A stretch of DNA of 64,000 nucleotides, taken from positions 1,072,001 through 1,136,000 of the forward strand of contig JAJHZJ010000028.1 of NCBI GenBank assembly GCA_023548195.1, given 5' to 3'. Both the position numbers and the translations under genes were made by a program. Below are positions 1-11,355 of this stretch, in pieces; position 1 is the stretch's first letter, and every line of letters starts with the position of its first letter. This stretch comes from Bettongia penicillata ogilbyi. Lineage: Eukaryota; Chordata; Mammalia; Diprotodontia; Potoroidae. Under the pieces are notes generated by a model, which worked only from the letters and a program-made list of their open reading frames with translations, was not told where the DNA came from and searched no databases.

Positions 1-37
1 GGATTCCATTTTAAAGAGTTCCCTATAGCAAGTAAAC

Positions 38-86
38 CACGTACACACTCACTCACTCACTCACACCCACACACACACGCACACAG
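38..86. repeat. (ACTC)n/(CA)n microsatellite
   Basis: A short run of CACT units passes into CA dinucleotides. It is a compound simple repeat with no other signal in it. Confidence 0.85.
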
Positions 87-744
87 AAAGTTATCTCAAA
101 CAGTGAAGATTAACTGCCTTTCACTTTCAGATATTCCACTGCCTTAAGGACATTGCCTTGCTTACTTTCTATATACTTCTTCACAGAAATGTGAAGCTTC
201 AGTGACCCTGTTCTTGCTTCATTTCCCTTTTCCTATGGATGTATGGAGTAGCAGTAGTGCTATGAAAAGTGATAGTTAAGAACAGGAGAGGTGAGAAGGA
301 ATTTGAGAGGTTTCATTAATATGTCATAAGTCTTTTTCTGCCAAAGTTAATGATGGGAGGAGAACAAGATCCCTACAGCAAGAATAATATTTACACTTTA
401 GTCTAAAAGAGCACCAGACCCTTACAGCCCATTTATAGAGTATTTAACAAAAAACTAAGAATAGGACATGGGTAAAGTCTTAATTATGTGATTTTATGTG
501 GCAAAACAAAATAAGGAAATCCTAGAGAAACACAATTAGAAACTCTCTAACTCTGAAACATGTTCTTGTAAAACAAATACAACTCAATCTACTTGAAACA
601 AACTTCTAGAGACCCAAGACAAAGTACCGTGGAATCCATTTGTAACACTAGCAGTGGAGGACAGAACTAATAATGTAACAATAGGTTGTTTTGTTTTGTT
701 TTGTTTCTGGCTAAAGCTGTGCCTCTGGGAAGGGGCTTTGAGTT
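87..744. other. No feature recognised; short (GTTTT)n at 686-706
   Basis: AT-rich sequence without a convincing reading frame or a repeat I can name. Four GTTTT-like units sit at 686-706. Confidence 0.5.
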
Positions 745-950
745 GGGCTGGATTAGCATTGTGCTGAAAAACACAAGATTTGGGTTCTAGATTTAACTCC
801 TCACTCAGCTCTAAAGTCTACTATTTCTTTCTTCATCTCAATAGTGTCTCTGAAGGTCATTTAATCCATCAAGAAATTGAAAAGTCTAGTCTAGTAGATT
901 TCTAAGATCCTTTCAAGTTCTAAAATTCTATGATTCTATGAATCAATGCA
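745..950 (+). repeat. CORE-SINE (MIR-related), decayed, sense
   Basis: The central 'gggttctagattt' block is followed by a SINE tail resembling 'ctagatgacctctaaggtcc' and by 'attctatgattctatga'. The order fits the marsupial MIR-type SINE ending in a 'ctctaaatctatgatcct' tail, but divergence is high. Confidence 0.5.
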
Positions 951-969
951 ATATTAAACTGCTAAAATT

Positions 970-1097
970 AATCAGTCATTCATTCAATCAAGTGTATTTT
1001 AAGTTGCTATGACCTGCTTACCATTATTCCTAATCCTGGGAATAAAAAGAAGAAAAAAAATCTTTACCCTCAAAGAATATACATTTTTACCAGCAAA
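970..1097 (-). repeat. L2 LINE 3' end, antisense, decayed
   Basis: 'tcattcattcaatcaagt', then 'ctgggaataaaaagaag' and 'taccctcaaagaatataca', occur in the order of the reverse-complemented L2 3' end. A CORE-SINE abuts its downstream side. Confidence 0.4.
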
Positions 1098-1100
1098 CAG

Positions 1101-1350
1101 CATAGAGCTAGATGGCTCAGTGGAAAGAGCTAAAAATGAGGAAGATCTGAGTTCAAATCCTATCTCAGACATTTCTAGCTAGTGTGATGCTGGCCAGATC
1201 AGTTCGCCTCTGTCTGCCTCATTTTCTCATTTGTAAAATGGAGATAATAATAACACCTTCTAAGTGCTCTGGTGTGGATAAAATGAAACAATATTTGTAA
1301 AATACTTTGTAAACTTAAAAGTGCTAAGTGAATGGTAATTATTATTGTTA
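1101..1350 (+). repeat. CORE-SINE (MIR-related), near full length
   Basis: All blocks are readable in order: tRNA-like head 'agatggctcagtggaaagag', 'gagttcaaatcc', the core 'cctcattttctcatttgtaa', then 'tggagataataataacacct' and 'tttgtaaaatactttgtaaa', ending in ATTATTATT-like sequence. This is a well-preserved marsupial CORE-SINE. Confidence 0.85.
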
Positions 1351-1814
1351 TATCACATGCAATAAGTCTTCCTAGATACTACTGTATATATCACCAAAAG
1401 ATTTTTAACTCAACAATAAGCTCCTGAAATACAAAGTCAATAGAGGGGTGGTGATGTATGGTAGATAAAGGGACAGATTTGTAATTTTTCTACTTTAGAG
1501 AGAGGCAGTAAAGTGTAATTCTATGGTTCTCAAAAGGTTCCCCCATTATACTTTGTTCCAGGTTCTGCTAAAGTCCTTTCTTTTTCCCCAAGACTTCCAC
1601 ATACCACCATCCCTCACTGTCATTTGCTGTCTATTCTTTCTGATTTGGTATCAGGAAGAACACCACAGCAGCTCTTATTTTCAGAGGTGAAAAACACCTC
1701 CTGTGCTTCTAGAACTGGGGAAATAAAGACCAAAAGGGGATCAAAAGGTAGAGAAAGAAAAGGAGAGGAATCCCAAGGGATGGGCCTGGAAGCCCAATTT
1801 AAATATTTTTTTGT
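1351..1814. other. No feature recognised
   Basis: AT-rich sequence. The small reading frame starting at 1624 shows no domain or codon pattern. Confidence 0.5.
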
Positions 1815-1985
1815 GCTGTGGATTTGAAGCCAATGGACATGAGTCTGAATCTTGCCTTTTCCACTCCATTGTGACCTTAGATAAATCCCTTCACCGGTCT
1901 GGCCCCTTGTTTCCCTCTCTGTAAAATGCCAGAGTTGAACTAGATGACCTTTAAGGTTCTTTTCAGCTCTGAATCTTTGATCTTC
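1815..1985 (+). repeat. CORE-SINE (MIR-related), sense
   Basis: 'gtgaccttagataaatccc', 'tttccctctctgtaaaatg', then 'gaactagatgacctttaagg' and 'agctctgaatctttgatctt' follow the expected SINE order. The copy belongs to the variant with the 'ctagatgacct' tail. Confidence 0.65.
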
Positions 1986-2018
1986 ACTACAGCATACTGC
2001 CTTCCCCTATGTGAGCTT

Positions 2019-2675
2019 TTGTTGTCATCATTCATTTGTTAAGTCCTGTCTGACTCTTTGTGATTCCATGAACCAGGCCCTTCCATTCTCGACTATCTCC
2101 CAAAATCTGGTCAAATTCATGATCCTTGCTTTGATGACTCTATTTCTCTCATCCTCTGCCATCCCCTTCTACCTTCACCTTCAATGTTTCTCAACATCAG
2201 GGTTTTTTCCAACGAGTCTTGTCTTTTCATTAAGTGACTTGACTATTTAAGTTTCAACTTCAGTATTGGACCTTTCGATGAATAGTCGGAATTAATTTCT
2301 TTAAGTATTGACTAATTTGATCTCCTTGCTGTCCAATGAACTCTCAAAAGTCTTCTCTAGAGCCACAGTTGGAAAGCATTGATTCTGCCATATTCAGTTT
2401 TCCTCACTGTCCAACTCTCAGAGCTACACCTTGCTACTGGAAAAACCATAGTTTTGACTACATGCACCTTTGTCAGCATGACATTGTCAGCAATGTCTTT
2501 GCTTCTTAGTATACTGACAGATTTGCCATATCCTTCCTTCCAAGGAACAAGCGTCTTTTATTTTCATGGCTATAGCTGCCATTTCATTGTTGTTGTGATC
2601 TTTGAGCCCAAGAGTAAAATCTCTAACACTGCTTCCACTTCTTCTCCCTCTATTTGCCAGGAAATGATTATAGTA
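2019..2675 (-). mobile_element. RTE/BovB-like LINE, 3' part, antisense
   Basis: Read on the plus strand this follows the reverse complement of a BovB/RTE 3' region in order. It starts with a 'ctgactctttgtgattccatg' type terminus, then 'atcctctgccatccccttct', 'caacatcagggttttttcc', 'tgatctccttgctgtccaat', 'agtcttctctagagccacag', 'actggaaaaaccatagtttt', 'ccttccttccaaggaacaag' and 'ctccctctatttgcc'. It is 5'-truncated with respect to the element. The protein-like frames on the plus strand here are antisense shadows. Family assignment rests on recalled BovB sequence; the RTE clade is well known in marsupials. Confidence 0.85.
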
Positions 2676-3095
2676 GCAAGCACCCTGGCATGCACAGGAG
2701 GGTCTGCTGCACAGATTCTTGGATCTGCTTTTCTAAAAGGAAAGCAACTTTTGAGGGGTCAATGATCTTCTTTAATTATACCAGCCAATAGAGAAAATAC
2801 AAGCAAAGAAATAAATACCAACAGACAAGGTTTCTAACTGTCTAACATAAGCAATATATATTACAGATCAACAGACAGATCCAACTGTCTGACCATTACA
2901 TATATACATAGTTACCAGAGAAAAGCACCAATATCTGGGTTTTCAAAGAGGGAAGCAGGGGCAGGGGCACCTACACAGCATCTTACCTGGCACAGGAATG
3001 CTCTTCAAAGCCCCAAAGAGCAAAACCTCACCTCAGAGTATATATATGGGGAAGATCTTTCATTAACATATATCTCATTAACATTACAGTGATGG
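2676..3095. other. Unassigned sequence, possibly a solo LTR remnant
   Basis: The stretch between an RTE fragment and a SINE has an LTR-like look: AATAAA near 2808, and purine blocks such as 'agggaagcaggggcagggg'. I see no clear TG...CA ends or flanking duplication, so this is only a suggestion. Confidence 0.2.
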
Positions 3096-3099
3096 GACC

Positions 3100-3345
3100 A
3101 GTTTCCAAGATCTTGGACTCAAAAGATTTGGGTTCAAGTTCTGGCTTAAGAGGTATTTAGCTATATGTGACCCATGAGAAAGTCACTTAACCTCTCTGAA
3201 GTTAGGTTTCCTCATCTGTAACATGAGTTAGATTCCCTTATCTATAACATAGAAAAGATAATACACTGTTTGCTTCAGAGGATTGTTATGACATTCACCC
3301 AACATATTTTATACAAACTGTATTGTAACCATTTTATATGCGAAG
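3100..3345 (+). repeat. CORE-SINE (MIR-related), sense
   Basis: 'ttgggttcaagttctggctt', 'gagaaagtcacttaacctct', 'tttcctcatctgtaacatga' and 'gcttcagaggattgttatg' follow the CORE-SINE order. Confidence 0.75.
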
Positions 3346-3354
3346 AATCCTTTA

Positions 3355-3560
3355 TCAGTGGGGAAACTTACTCCATGAAGGTAAATGACAAATCAGCTAT
3401 GACTTAATAGATCATGAACTCCTAGGGAGGTGCCTGAGGTACATAGCCTCAGGTAAGAGAGTCACTTAGGATTACACAGCCAGTGTCAAAAGTGCCATCT
3501 GAACCTGTTTTCCTTACTCCAACCTTTGAACTTTGTTCATTCTGTCAATGTGCCACTATA
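3355..3560 (-). repeat. CORE-SINE, antisense, decayed
   Basis: 'gagagtcacttaggattaca' followed by 'cagccagtgtc', then 'ctgaacctgttttccttact', resemble the antisense core ('gtgacttgcccagggtcaca' through 'gaacccaggtcttcctgact'). Much diverged. Confidence 0.5.
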
Positions 3561-3587
3561 CAGTGCTGTGGAAATATAAGCTGTTTT

Positions 3588-3765
3588 TGTATAGAGAGTC
3601 AGTGTGACTTAATGGATCAAGAACCAGCTTCAGAGTCAAGAAAATACCAAGTTCAACCACACATACACACACACACACACGTACACACTCACTATCTGTG
3701 TGGCCCTGGCCAAATCACTTAACAACCCAGACCCCAAAGAAACTCTCTATAACTAAAAGATGAAA
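3588..3765 (+). repeat. SINE interrupted by a (CA)n tract
   Basis: The SINE head 'gtgacttaatggatcaagaa' and 'cttcagagtcaagaaaatac' lead into 'gttcaa'. A CA run at about 3657-3690 intervenes before 'ctgtgtggccctggccaaat' and 'cacttaac'. The microsatellite replaces or expands the 'cctcagacacttact' segment. Confidence 0.6.
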
Positions 3766-5172
3766 AAGTAATTACTGACCAGACATGGTGGCATGTAGAA
3801 ATAAAGGAAGAAAGGATCATGGTTAAGGGTTAATGTTCTCCTCCCTACCAGTCCCCATTCTCCCTTCTAGTCTAGTTACTTCTTTTACTATTGACTAGAG
3901 GTAGACTCTCTGGTGGGCAGGATCCACAGTCCCTCTCTCCCTTCTCCCCTCCCTCACCTGGGATGGGGGTACTTTTATGACCCTAGGCCCTGGTGTCATG
4001 GAAGAAAGTTTGCATAATCACCTCCCCCAAATTCCCAGGTAATCCTCTGTAAAGATCCCCTTTCAATGTGGTAATGGAATTGGTACAAAATGCACCAAAG
4101 CCCTCACTTCTTTGGTCTTGTCTTGAGTGAATCATATTCAAGGTGGAGCCCTTTCAGGTAGATGCCTGCCTAGTGACCCAGTCCTACATAGTATGTTTAT
4201 TTCCATGGATTTATCTTGCTATTGAGGTAATTTGTCAGGTGCAGATTTGATCAGCCATGTCACTCCATTTAAATTCCTTGGAAAAGGGTCACCTTCAGTT
4301 GGCAGATATATGAGTGATGAGTAGTTGTCAATTTTTCATTTTCGTCCACAGGAATGTCCTATCATACTGGGCTAGACTTAATTTTCCAATTAGTTTGACA
4401 TTTCAGTGGGGATTGCCACTATCATTTGCTTGATAAGCTAGACCTGGGATGAAACTCACTGAGAGGAATTATTTTGCTTCTTGCTTATGGGTATCTTGGT
4501 ACTATGATTATGTGGGCCCGGGAGACTAGGAAAGACAGAAAATGTCTAGTCTGCCCCATTTGGCCACTGGACAGTCACTGGGGCATATGTGTTCCTCCAG
4601 AGAAAAACCTAGTCTGAGTACCATGTGCCACCCCTATTCCTGTTTGGAAAGGGAGAGGTCAAGATAGAGACCAGGTATCTGTGGCAGGGGGGTATTCTTC
4701 CTCTACCTTAGAGGAAAATTTCCATTCAGATTTTCCACTGCAAACTGTCCTAAAGGGGACTTTTTTTCCTTCTGCCTGGGTTTTCCTCATTCAGCCCTTC
4801 TGATTTGCAACACTATCATTGCCTAATTATCTGCAACACCTGCCTATCTCTAGACTGCTAAACAAAAAGACAAGAGGTGGGGGAGGAGGATGAGAACATG
4901 TCTGCTTCTTGATTTCTCACCACTATTATTAGTTCTTAAAAAATCTCCAAGTCTTTAACCTGATAGGTCTCTTAATCTCTTAGCAAAACATTGCTATATC
5001 ATTCTCCTCTTCCCTCTGTCATAGGAGGAAGAAGAAAGGAAGAAGGGAAGGGAAAAAGAAGGAAAAGCTCCCAAATGCATGACCTGTTAGTCAAATATTA
5101 AGGAACTTGTAAATATACTTGATAGCATCAAAAAGTCAATGGAATAGCTGTTGTTTGAGTCAGACATGATTC

Positions 5173-5173
<1 letters not shown>
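3766..5173. other. No assigned feature; LTR-like wording near 3950-4200; purine run 5024-5068
   Basis: About 1.4 kb without a recognised SINE or LINE. The stretch near 4010-4200 ('aaagatcccctttcaatgtg', 'ctttggtcttgtcttgagtg') resembles the R/U5 wording of a retroviral-type LTR, but no paired terminus or primer site was found. A GGAA-rich purine run lies at 5024-5068. Confidence 0.3.

Positions 5174-5241
<68 letters not shown>
5174..5241. repeat. (TC)n microsatellite
   Basis: An almost pure TC dinucleotide run of about 67 bp; a likely length polymorphism. Confidence 0.95.
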
Positions 5242-5244
<3 letters not shown>

Positions 5245-6040
5245 TTTACTTCCCTTTGCAGTCATTCTACTGTTGTTGAGAAGATTAGGGATGGTTGCAA
5301 TTTTTCTTCTACTATCCCCCCTTCCTCATAGGTGAGAGTTTCTATTATAAGGAGCAACCAGTACATAGGTTCTTCCATTTCATAGAGGAACATAGTATAT
5401 TTTGGAACAGTGAAATAATGCTATTTTCTAAATTTACCAATAAGAAGTAAAAAATGAGGGACAGGAATACAGGTATGCCATATGTCAAGTGACTGAGGGA
5501 GGAGGAACAGGAGCAGGTAAGCAGTTAATACCCAATTTCTGTGTTTAATAGCTTCAGCATACAGGCATCCTATGGGTTGCAGGCAACACCAGTCAAACTA
5601 TATTTCATCAGTTACCAGTTACAAAGTATAGACTTTCTCTCTGTACTAAAGATAAAATATTTTCCAAAGTTTTTGAGACTATACAGCGTTAAATCTATCA
5701 TACTTAAAACCCACGTTTTAAATCACTTATTGTTGAGTATACAACATAGTCAGAGATTATGGTTTTTGTTAAACTATTCTCATTTCTAAATAGAAATACT
5801 CAAATTACTGTTTAGAAATCCAAAATTTAAACCAACTAGCATCACCATTTTTTATTCTTATCTATTTCATATGTTGTCATATCCAAAGAATGTGAACCAA
5901 TGGATGAAAGATTTAGTCTCTATTTGAGATAATAGTTTAAATCTTTCTATCTTAGTAGAATTTGTCAGTGCTTGTCTTCTACTGGAATGAACTTTGAGAA
6001 TGTAAATTTACCTCCATGCCTTGGGGTGGGTGATGGGGAG
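5242..6040. other. No feature recognised
   Basis: AT-rich single-copy-looking sequence. The 82-codon frame starting at 5541 shows no recognisable domain. Confidence 0.5.
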
Positions 6041-6097
6041 ATAGAGAAGAGAAAAAGAGAGAGAGAAAGAAAGAGAGAGAGAAAGAGAGAGGAGGGC
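6041..6097. repeat. (GA)n/(GAAA)n purine microsatellite
   Basis: An interrupted GA run with AAAG units. Confidence 0.9.
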
Positions 6098-6929
6098 AGA
6101 GATCGTAAAGTCTATGAACTTAAAATATTATATGGGTAAAGTCATTAGGATGCTTTTTTAAATAGAAACACACATACACAAATGTTAGCTCTGGAGAAAC
6201 CAAATACACCATTCTAACTCTGTATGTTCATGTCATATAAGTAGAGTACAATTTAATCTGCTTGGAACAAACACTTAGAAACCTCAAGCCAAATAGCATG
6301 GAATGATTTGCAGTGTAAGCATTTTTATCTCCTCAGTCTTGGAAGTCTATTTCCACAGCGACAGTATCAGAATAGCGAAGCAGGACAGGAGAGATTGTTA
6401 AGAATGGTGCGATGTTTAGACTTCTCACAAACATGAATTAGTCTGTTAGTACTCAGAATGTAAGATTGCTGTCTCATGACCAATTGAGTCAAGGAATTTA
6501 AACATATCCATATTGACATTCTCATTGTAAATAAACTCAGAGGAAGGTAGGAGTGAATGAAAATCTCTCTCAAATAGATAATTTCAGCGAATCACTCTCC
6601 AAAGTAGGTAGCTTCCTGTGCTTCAGGTATGACTTCTGCAATTCCATACAGCTCCCAAGATCTGCCATGCTATTCTCAACCAAAGGCAAAACCTTCTGTC
6701 AAAATCAATCTTTCATTATCATTAGTTGCTCTCTTTGCTTCCAGAGACAGGGGAGTCTCCAGATTTCTCTACAAGAAAAAAAAAAAACATTTCTCCTACC
6801 TCTACTAATGTAATGTCAGTAAGACTCCTCCCCTTTCCTACTACTCGTGTCAATATCTAAACTTATAAAGACTTCTTCAGGGAGCTGTCCAACTTTAAGA
6901 GAGTCCCTATCACCAAACTCAGGTCCAGG
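6098..6929. other. No feature recognised
   Basis: AT-rich. Overlapping short frames on both strands at 6367-6813 look accidental. Confidence 0.5.
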
Positions 6930-7060
6930 TATGTAACTACAAAACCATAGGATTTAGAACTGGAAAGAATTCTCCCATCATCTGACAGATAAGGGAACAG
7001 AGACCCAAAATCAATGGCTTAAAGTCCCACAGCTATTAAGTGATAGAGCCAAGATTTGCA
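6930..7060 (-). repeat. CORE-SINE (MIR-related), antisense
   Basis: 'ataggatttagaactggaaa', 'ctgacagataagggaacaga', 'agtcccacagctattaagtg' and 'atagagccaagatttgcat' are the antisense CORE-SINE blocks in order. Confidence 0.75.
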
Positions 7061-7189
7061 TACATTTTCTTATTATTATAATTATTTTCTAGGTCATATC
7101 TATGTTTTCATAAGTGTACGTGAGGAAACTCCTATCACTCATGTTGAACCATACCTGTTCTTCAGCTTAGAGTCTTAAAGGGTTGTTGG

Positions 7190-7310
7190 GAAGAGACAAT
7201 GGACAGTTATGAGAGATTGGTCAGCTTGCCCAGGATTACAAAATGAGCATGTTAGAGGTGGGAACTGAACCTAGGTCCTCCTTACTTTGACACCAATTCT
7301 TTATGTCATT
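7190..7310 (-). repeat. CORE-SINE, antisense, 3' part missing
   Basis: 'cagcttgcccaggattacaa', 'gttagaggtgggaactgaac' and 'ctaggtcctccttactttga' form a second, independent antisense SINE core just after the previous copy. Confidence 0.65.
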
Positions 7311-8671
7311 CCTTGAGGGTATTCTCCATTGTTAATTGGGACCTAAATGAGAGAAGAAAAAGAAAACATAGGCTACAGTAGATAGGATTAGCTTAAACCT
7401 AAAAATAATATAAATGTGACAGACATTCATTAAAGGTCTATCCTGGTCAGAATGCTGTGCTGGAAATGGGGGCGATACAAAGTTCATAGGAGAAAAGACC
7501 TTCGGATTCCAAGAGCACATTTTAAGGGAAAAATCACTGGCACAAAATAGTTACAAAATATGGTATTACATGATAATCTTATTAGAGAGTTCTTCCTGAG
7601 GTTTGAAAGAAGAGGAATTATTTCGTGTGGGCAAAAGGACAGAAATGAAAACAATGGGGAAACAAGTTGGGTTTTAGGAAACATTTGGTGTAGTACAATT
7701 TACTCTGTGTGGGCTAGTCTTCCCAGGGAATTGATGAAAGCCATATCCTTTGGGACTTTTAAAGCCAGAGCAGATAACATATTAAGAAGCATTTTCTGGG
7801 AATCAATTCTGTACTGGGAGGAGGCTGAACTCCATGACATATTTCATTCTTTATTATGCTTTCCTGCAGTTCAGCAAAATTTCAAAAGATTGAAAAAATA
7901 CTTTTCTTTTTTTCCAGTGTTGCCTTTATTTCCACATACACTGAACCTCCTTTCCCTCAAGGAAGGAAAAGAAATACAAGAACAGCTAATAAAAGTGAAA
8001 GCATAACTTGTATTATATCTTTGTACCCGGTAATGGAAACGAGTAGGAGGCAGCATGGATAATGTGGCAAATACACATTTATAAATGTGATTTGATAGTA
8101 ATAAATAAACTTGTAATAGGAATGTAGCCAGGGTTTCAAACTAATGGGGAGAATAAATTTATGTTCCCTTCATTCCTTCCCCCCTCCCCATTATAACCAC
8201 ATTACAATCAGAATGACAGGTATAAAATTCTCTACCGTTATAGCATTCTCTAAAATCTAAAAATGTTATAATTTGTCATGTCCTGAGCACAGAGGTTAAG
8301 TAAAGGCAAAACAAATTAATCTCCTGAAGGCTAAGTACACAGAATCACAAAGTCCTGACTCTTCCAACCTATACTTGAACAGAGATTCTCCCACAACATA
8401 CCCAACAAATAAGTCACCCTGCTTCTCCATATGAATACATCCAGCAATAAGGAATCTGTTACCTCCTACGGCTACTCGTTGTACTACTTTGGGATATTTC
8501 TAATTGTCAGAAAGTTCTTTATATTGAGATCGATGGTGATTGTAATGAATGAGTTAGCAAGGGAGAGAAGTGTAGGGAGACGTAAAGTAGGTTAGGTTGG
8601 TGACTAAACTCAAGTGGCAGCAAAGGCAGCACAAAAGAACCAAAAGCAGTAATAGTATTTGAAACAGGAAT
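7311..8671. other. No host gene; 148-codon frame at 7560-8006 not supported
   Basis: The longest plus-strand frame of the window (7560-8006) lies here. It has no recognisable domain, no clear splice-site context, and overlaps other frames on both strands. A block at 8430-8540 ('attgtcagaaagttcttta') vaguely resembles a CR1/L3-type repeat. Nothing firm. Confidence 0.4.
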
Positions 8672-8795
8672 TCATTAGATTGTAAGCTCCCTGAGGTTAG
8701 GGACAATTCTTGTCTCTCTTCATATCTTCAGTGTTTAGAATAGTTCCTATCACATAGTAGGTGCTTAGTAAATACTTCCTGTCTCACCTTGACTA
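8672..8795 (+). repeat. L2 LINE 3' end, sense
   Basis: 'agattgtaagctccctgagg', 'cacatagtaggtgcttagta' and 'aatacttcctg' are the hallmark terminal blocks of L2. Confidence 0.8.
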
Positions 8796-9214
8796 GTGGT
8801 GGAGAGAGGATGCCAAGACAATGATTCTGCCTTCGATAAAAGGCAAGAGACTTAGAATGTTTTCCTACACCTTTTGCATTATTTTGCCCTTCTAACAAAA
8901 AAAAATTCTAACCTGGAATATGGAAAAAAGAATTCATTCTTTTCATTAGTGTACTTGTAACAACTTAGTGAATCTGGGATATCACTGATGTGGCTATTGC
9001 ATTTATAGACACATCAACACCCATCTAACCATAATTATTACATGAGTTTTTTAATCTGTGTCTTCTTCTAAGTGATTTTCACAATAAATTTGAGGTTTCT
9101 TCCCACTGTTGTAAACATGGGATGGATATTAGTATAGCTAAAGAAAGTAATTCAATGGAAGGAAAAGAGTACTATAAAGACTGGACTGTGGTGATGCCAC
9201 AGAGTACATTGAAA
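8796..9214. other. No feature recognised
   Basis: AT-rich sequence without readable repeats. Confidence 0.5.
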
Positions 9215-9385
9215 AGAGTGTCAAATGTATAGCCATAGGTACTACCTTCTAATCCTAATTTTATCACCCATTAATGGTATGACGTTAAAAAGAACATTTT
9301 ATTTTTCAGATCCTCAATCTTTTCACTTGCAAATGGGAAGATTTGGAGTTATCAGATGCTTTAAATTTATGATGTCATGAATGTA
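9215..9385 (+). repeat. Probable decayed CORE-SINE, sense
   Basis: 'cagatcctcaatcttttcac' and 'ttgcaaatgggaagattt', followed by 'tggagttatcagatgctt', suggest a heavily mutated SINE core and tail. Confidence 0.35.
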
Positions 9386-9489
9386 TTTCCTTCACACCAG
9401 GCTCAGTATGAGGATTATGTGTTTAATATATTCACATATAATATAATAAATATTAAATTTCATTAAGTAAACCGTATGTACTATAGGAG

Positions 9490-9640
9490 TTCATTCATTC
9501 TCAAAGCATTATTAAACATCTCCTCTGAGCCAGATACACTGCTAGAAACTGGGGATTCAAAGACAAAATCAAAACTTCCCTTGCCTTCAAAGAGCTTCCT
9601 TTATATTGAGAGGAAACTACATATAATCAGATAAAGCAAT
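9490..9640 (-). repeat. L2 LINE 3' end, antisense
   Basis: 'ttcattcattctcaaagcat', 'cagatacactgctagaaact', 'ggggattcaaagacaaaatc' and 'ccttcaaagagcttccttta' are the reverse-complemented L2 terminus. The element continues after an inserted SINE. Confidence 0.75.
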
Positions 9641-9689
9641 GAAAAATATTTTCAAAGTAAATGGGAATCCTGGTAAGGTTTTAAATATG

Positions 9690-9932
9690 TTGTGCTTGCT
9701 ATGTGCCAGGGAAACTTTTCACAAATATTATCTCATTGGATCCTCAAAACAACCTTGTAAGGTAGATGCTATTATTAACATTTTATAGTTGAGAAAATTG
9801 AAGCAAACAGAGGTTAAATGACTTATCTATATTCAGTAATCATAACTAGTAAGAGTCTGAGGTCAGACTTGAATTCAAGTCCTCCTGATTCCAGGACCAG
9901 CACTCTATCCATTGGACCATGTCCTTGCTGAG
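9690..9932 (-). repeat. CORE-SINE, antisense, near full length
   Basis: 'attatctcattggatcctca', 'aggtagatgctattattaac', 'aaacagaggttaaatgactt', 'ttgaattcaagtcctcctga' and 'cactctatccattggaccat' give the full antisense order. It lies inside the L2 fragment. Confidence 0.88.
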
Positions 9933-9939
9933 GGAGAAC

Positions 9940-10810
9940 ATCCCATACATGGGAAATAATGTCAACAAAATACAGAAAGACAGAAAATAGAGTATCTTCT
10001 AGAGGGAGTATCTAGTCATCCAATTTGACTGGAACACAAAATTCACTGGAGAAACAATGCAAAAACAATCTGGAAATAGATATAAGATCCAGAAGAAGCA
10101 GGAGGAAAACATTAAAGACTAATTATAAGGGATTCATCAAGGTCAAAGTGTTTATATATGAGAAGGTTATCACTATTCTTAACACTGTCATCTAGGGAAG
10201 TTTGGAAGAAACATTGGGGTTGAGCTGAATATGATGGATGATTCTAAAAAACAAAACTGGGAAGGAAAAGGTAAAAAAGAGCAATTATTTCACACAAATG
10301 GGGTGTGAAAGGAAGAAATGATACTGTGGAAACGGGTGGGAGTGGAAGGCTGGTAGTGCTAAGAGTTTTAATTATCAAATAGATGAGAGGTTTTACTTTA
10401 TTTAGTGTTTTTGTTTTGTGTTACCTTAGAGGTAATATGGTGTTACTAGAACTTCTTGAGCACCAGACCAACATGATCAGGAATACTAATGTAGGAATGT
10501 AGGAATATTAATTTGGCAGGTGTGAGGAAGATAGATTCTCTCTATTGTTAGTGAGAGACAGAAGACTAGGAGATACTTAGCAGGCCATTGCAGTAGTCTG
10601 GACAAAAGGTGTTAAAGGACTGATGTTAAAGGACTGAACTGAGAATGTGACCATGTGAATAGAAAGAAGGTACAAGATGTTAAGAAACGATGTGTAGATA
10701 ATTCTAAAAACACTTGATGATAAATTAGATATGGGGGATAGAGGTGAAGGAGAATGTATGGAAGGTGACATTTAGTTTACAAACTTTGGTGTCTGAATCT
10801 GTGGGTTACA
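9940..10810 (-). repeat. L2 LINE body, antisense
   Basis: Plus-strand wording such as 'ggccattgcagtagtctgga' and 'gagcaccagaccaacatgat' corresponds to the reverse complement of the L2 ORF2 end (the segments encoding the 'DYCNSL' and 'SDHVTP' regions). It is decayed, with frames broken throughout. Confidence 0.65.
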
Positions 10811-10814
10811 AGTA

Positions 10815-10975
10815 GAAACTACCTCAGAGATCATTAAATCCAAACCCTCCCTTTACAAGAAGGAAACAGGCTAATTGAATTGCCTACTTCACACAAGCAT
10901 ATGTAGAAGAACCAGGATTTCACCATAGGTCTTCTGATTCCATTTCCAGTTTTCTCACCACGGCACCATCCTTCC
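10815..10975 (-). repeat. CORE-SINE, antisense
   Basis: 'ctcagagatcattaaatcca', 'caagaaggaaacaggctaat', 'aggatttcaccataggtctt' and 'tctcaccacggcaccatcct' follow the antisense SINE order. It splits the L2 remnant. Confidence 0.75.
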
Positions 10976-11180
10976 CTTGTCAGAAGTAAGGAAGTTAGGA
11001 AGAATAGTAGGTTCTGGAAAAAATGTAATGAGCTCGATTTTGGACAAGTTGAACTTGATGTACCAATGGGGCATCTGATTGGAGAAATTTGATTGATAAT
11101 TACCAATTGGTAATTGGGATTGGAGCTCTGAAAATCTGGGAGTTATAGGTCTGGGAGTTATCGTCATAGAAACGATAACT
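10976..11180 (-). repeat. L2 LINE body, antisense, continued
   Basis: 'ttttggacaagttgaacttg', 'ggggcatctgattggagaaa' and 'tctgggagttatcgtcatag' match the reverse complement of an upstream L2 ORF2 segment, continuing the copy seen on the other side of the SINE. Confidence 0.6.
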
Positions 11181-11267
11181 CACAGAATAGGGATATCAAT
11201 GAAGTCTAGCTTTGTCAAAGAAAATTTAGGGAGGGGTTGGGACTTGAGCTGGGCTCTAAGGAAAAGA

Positions 11268-11272
11268 TGGGG

Positions 11273-11350
<78 letters not shown>
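11268..11350. repeat. (GA)n microsatellite
   Basis: A nearly pure GA run of about 80 bp. The serine/leucine-rich frame on the minus strand is produced by the repeat. Confidence 0.95.

Positions 11351-11355
<5 letters not shown>

Noticed and set aside
2379..2765. 128-codon plus-strand frame
   Set aside because: It is the antisense of the RTE/BovB-like LINE fragment plus flanking sequence, so the peptide has no meaning.
3950..4200. LTR-like wording (also at 2676-3095 and 54880-55180) as endogenous retrovirus
   Set aside because: No paired LTRs, primer-binding site, polypurine tract or gag/pol/env traces found; kept only as a low-confidence remark.
7560..8006. 148-codon plus-strand frame, the longest sense frame outside a repeat
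   Set aside because: No recognisable domain, overlapping frames on both strands, and composition no different from the flanks. Frames of this length occur by chance in 64 kb.
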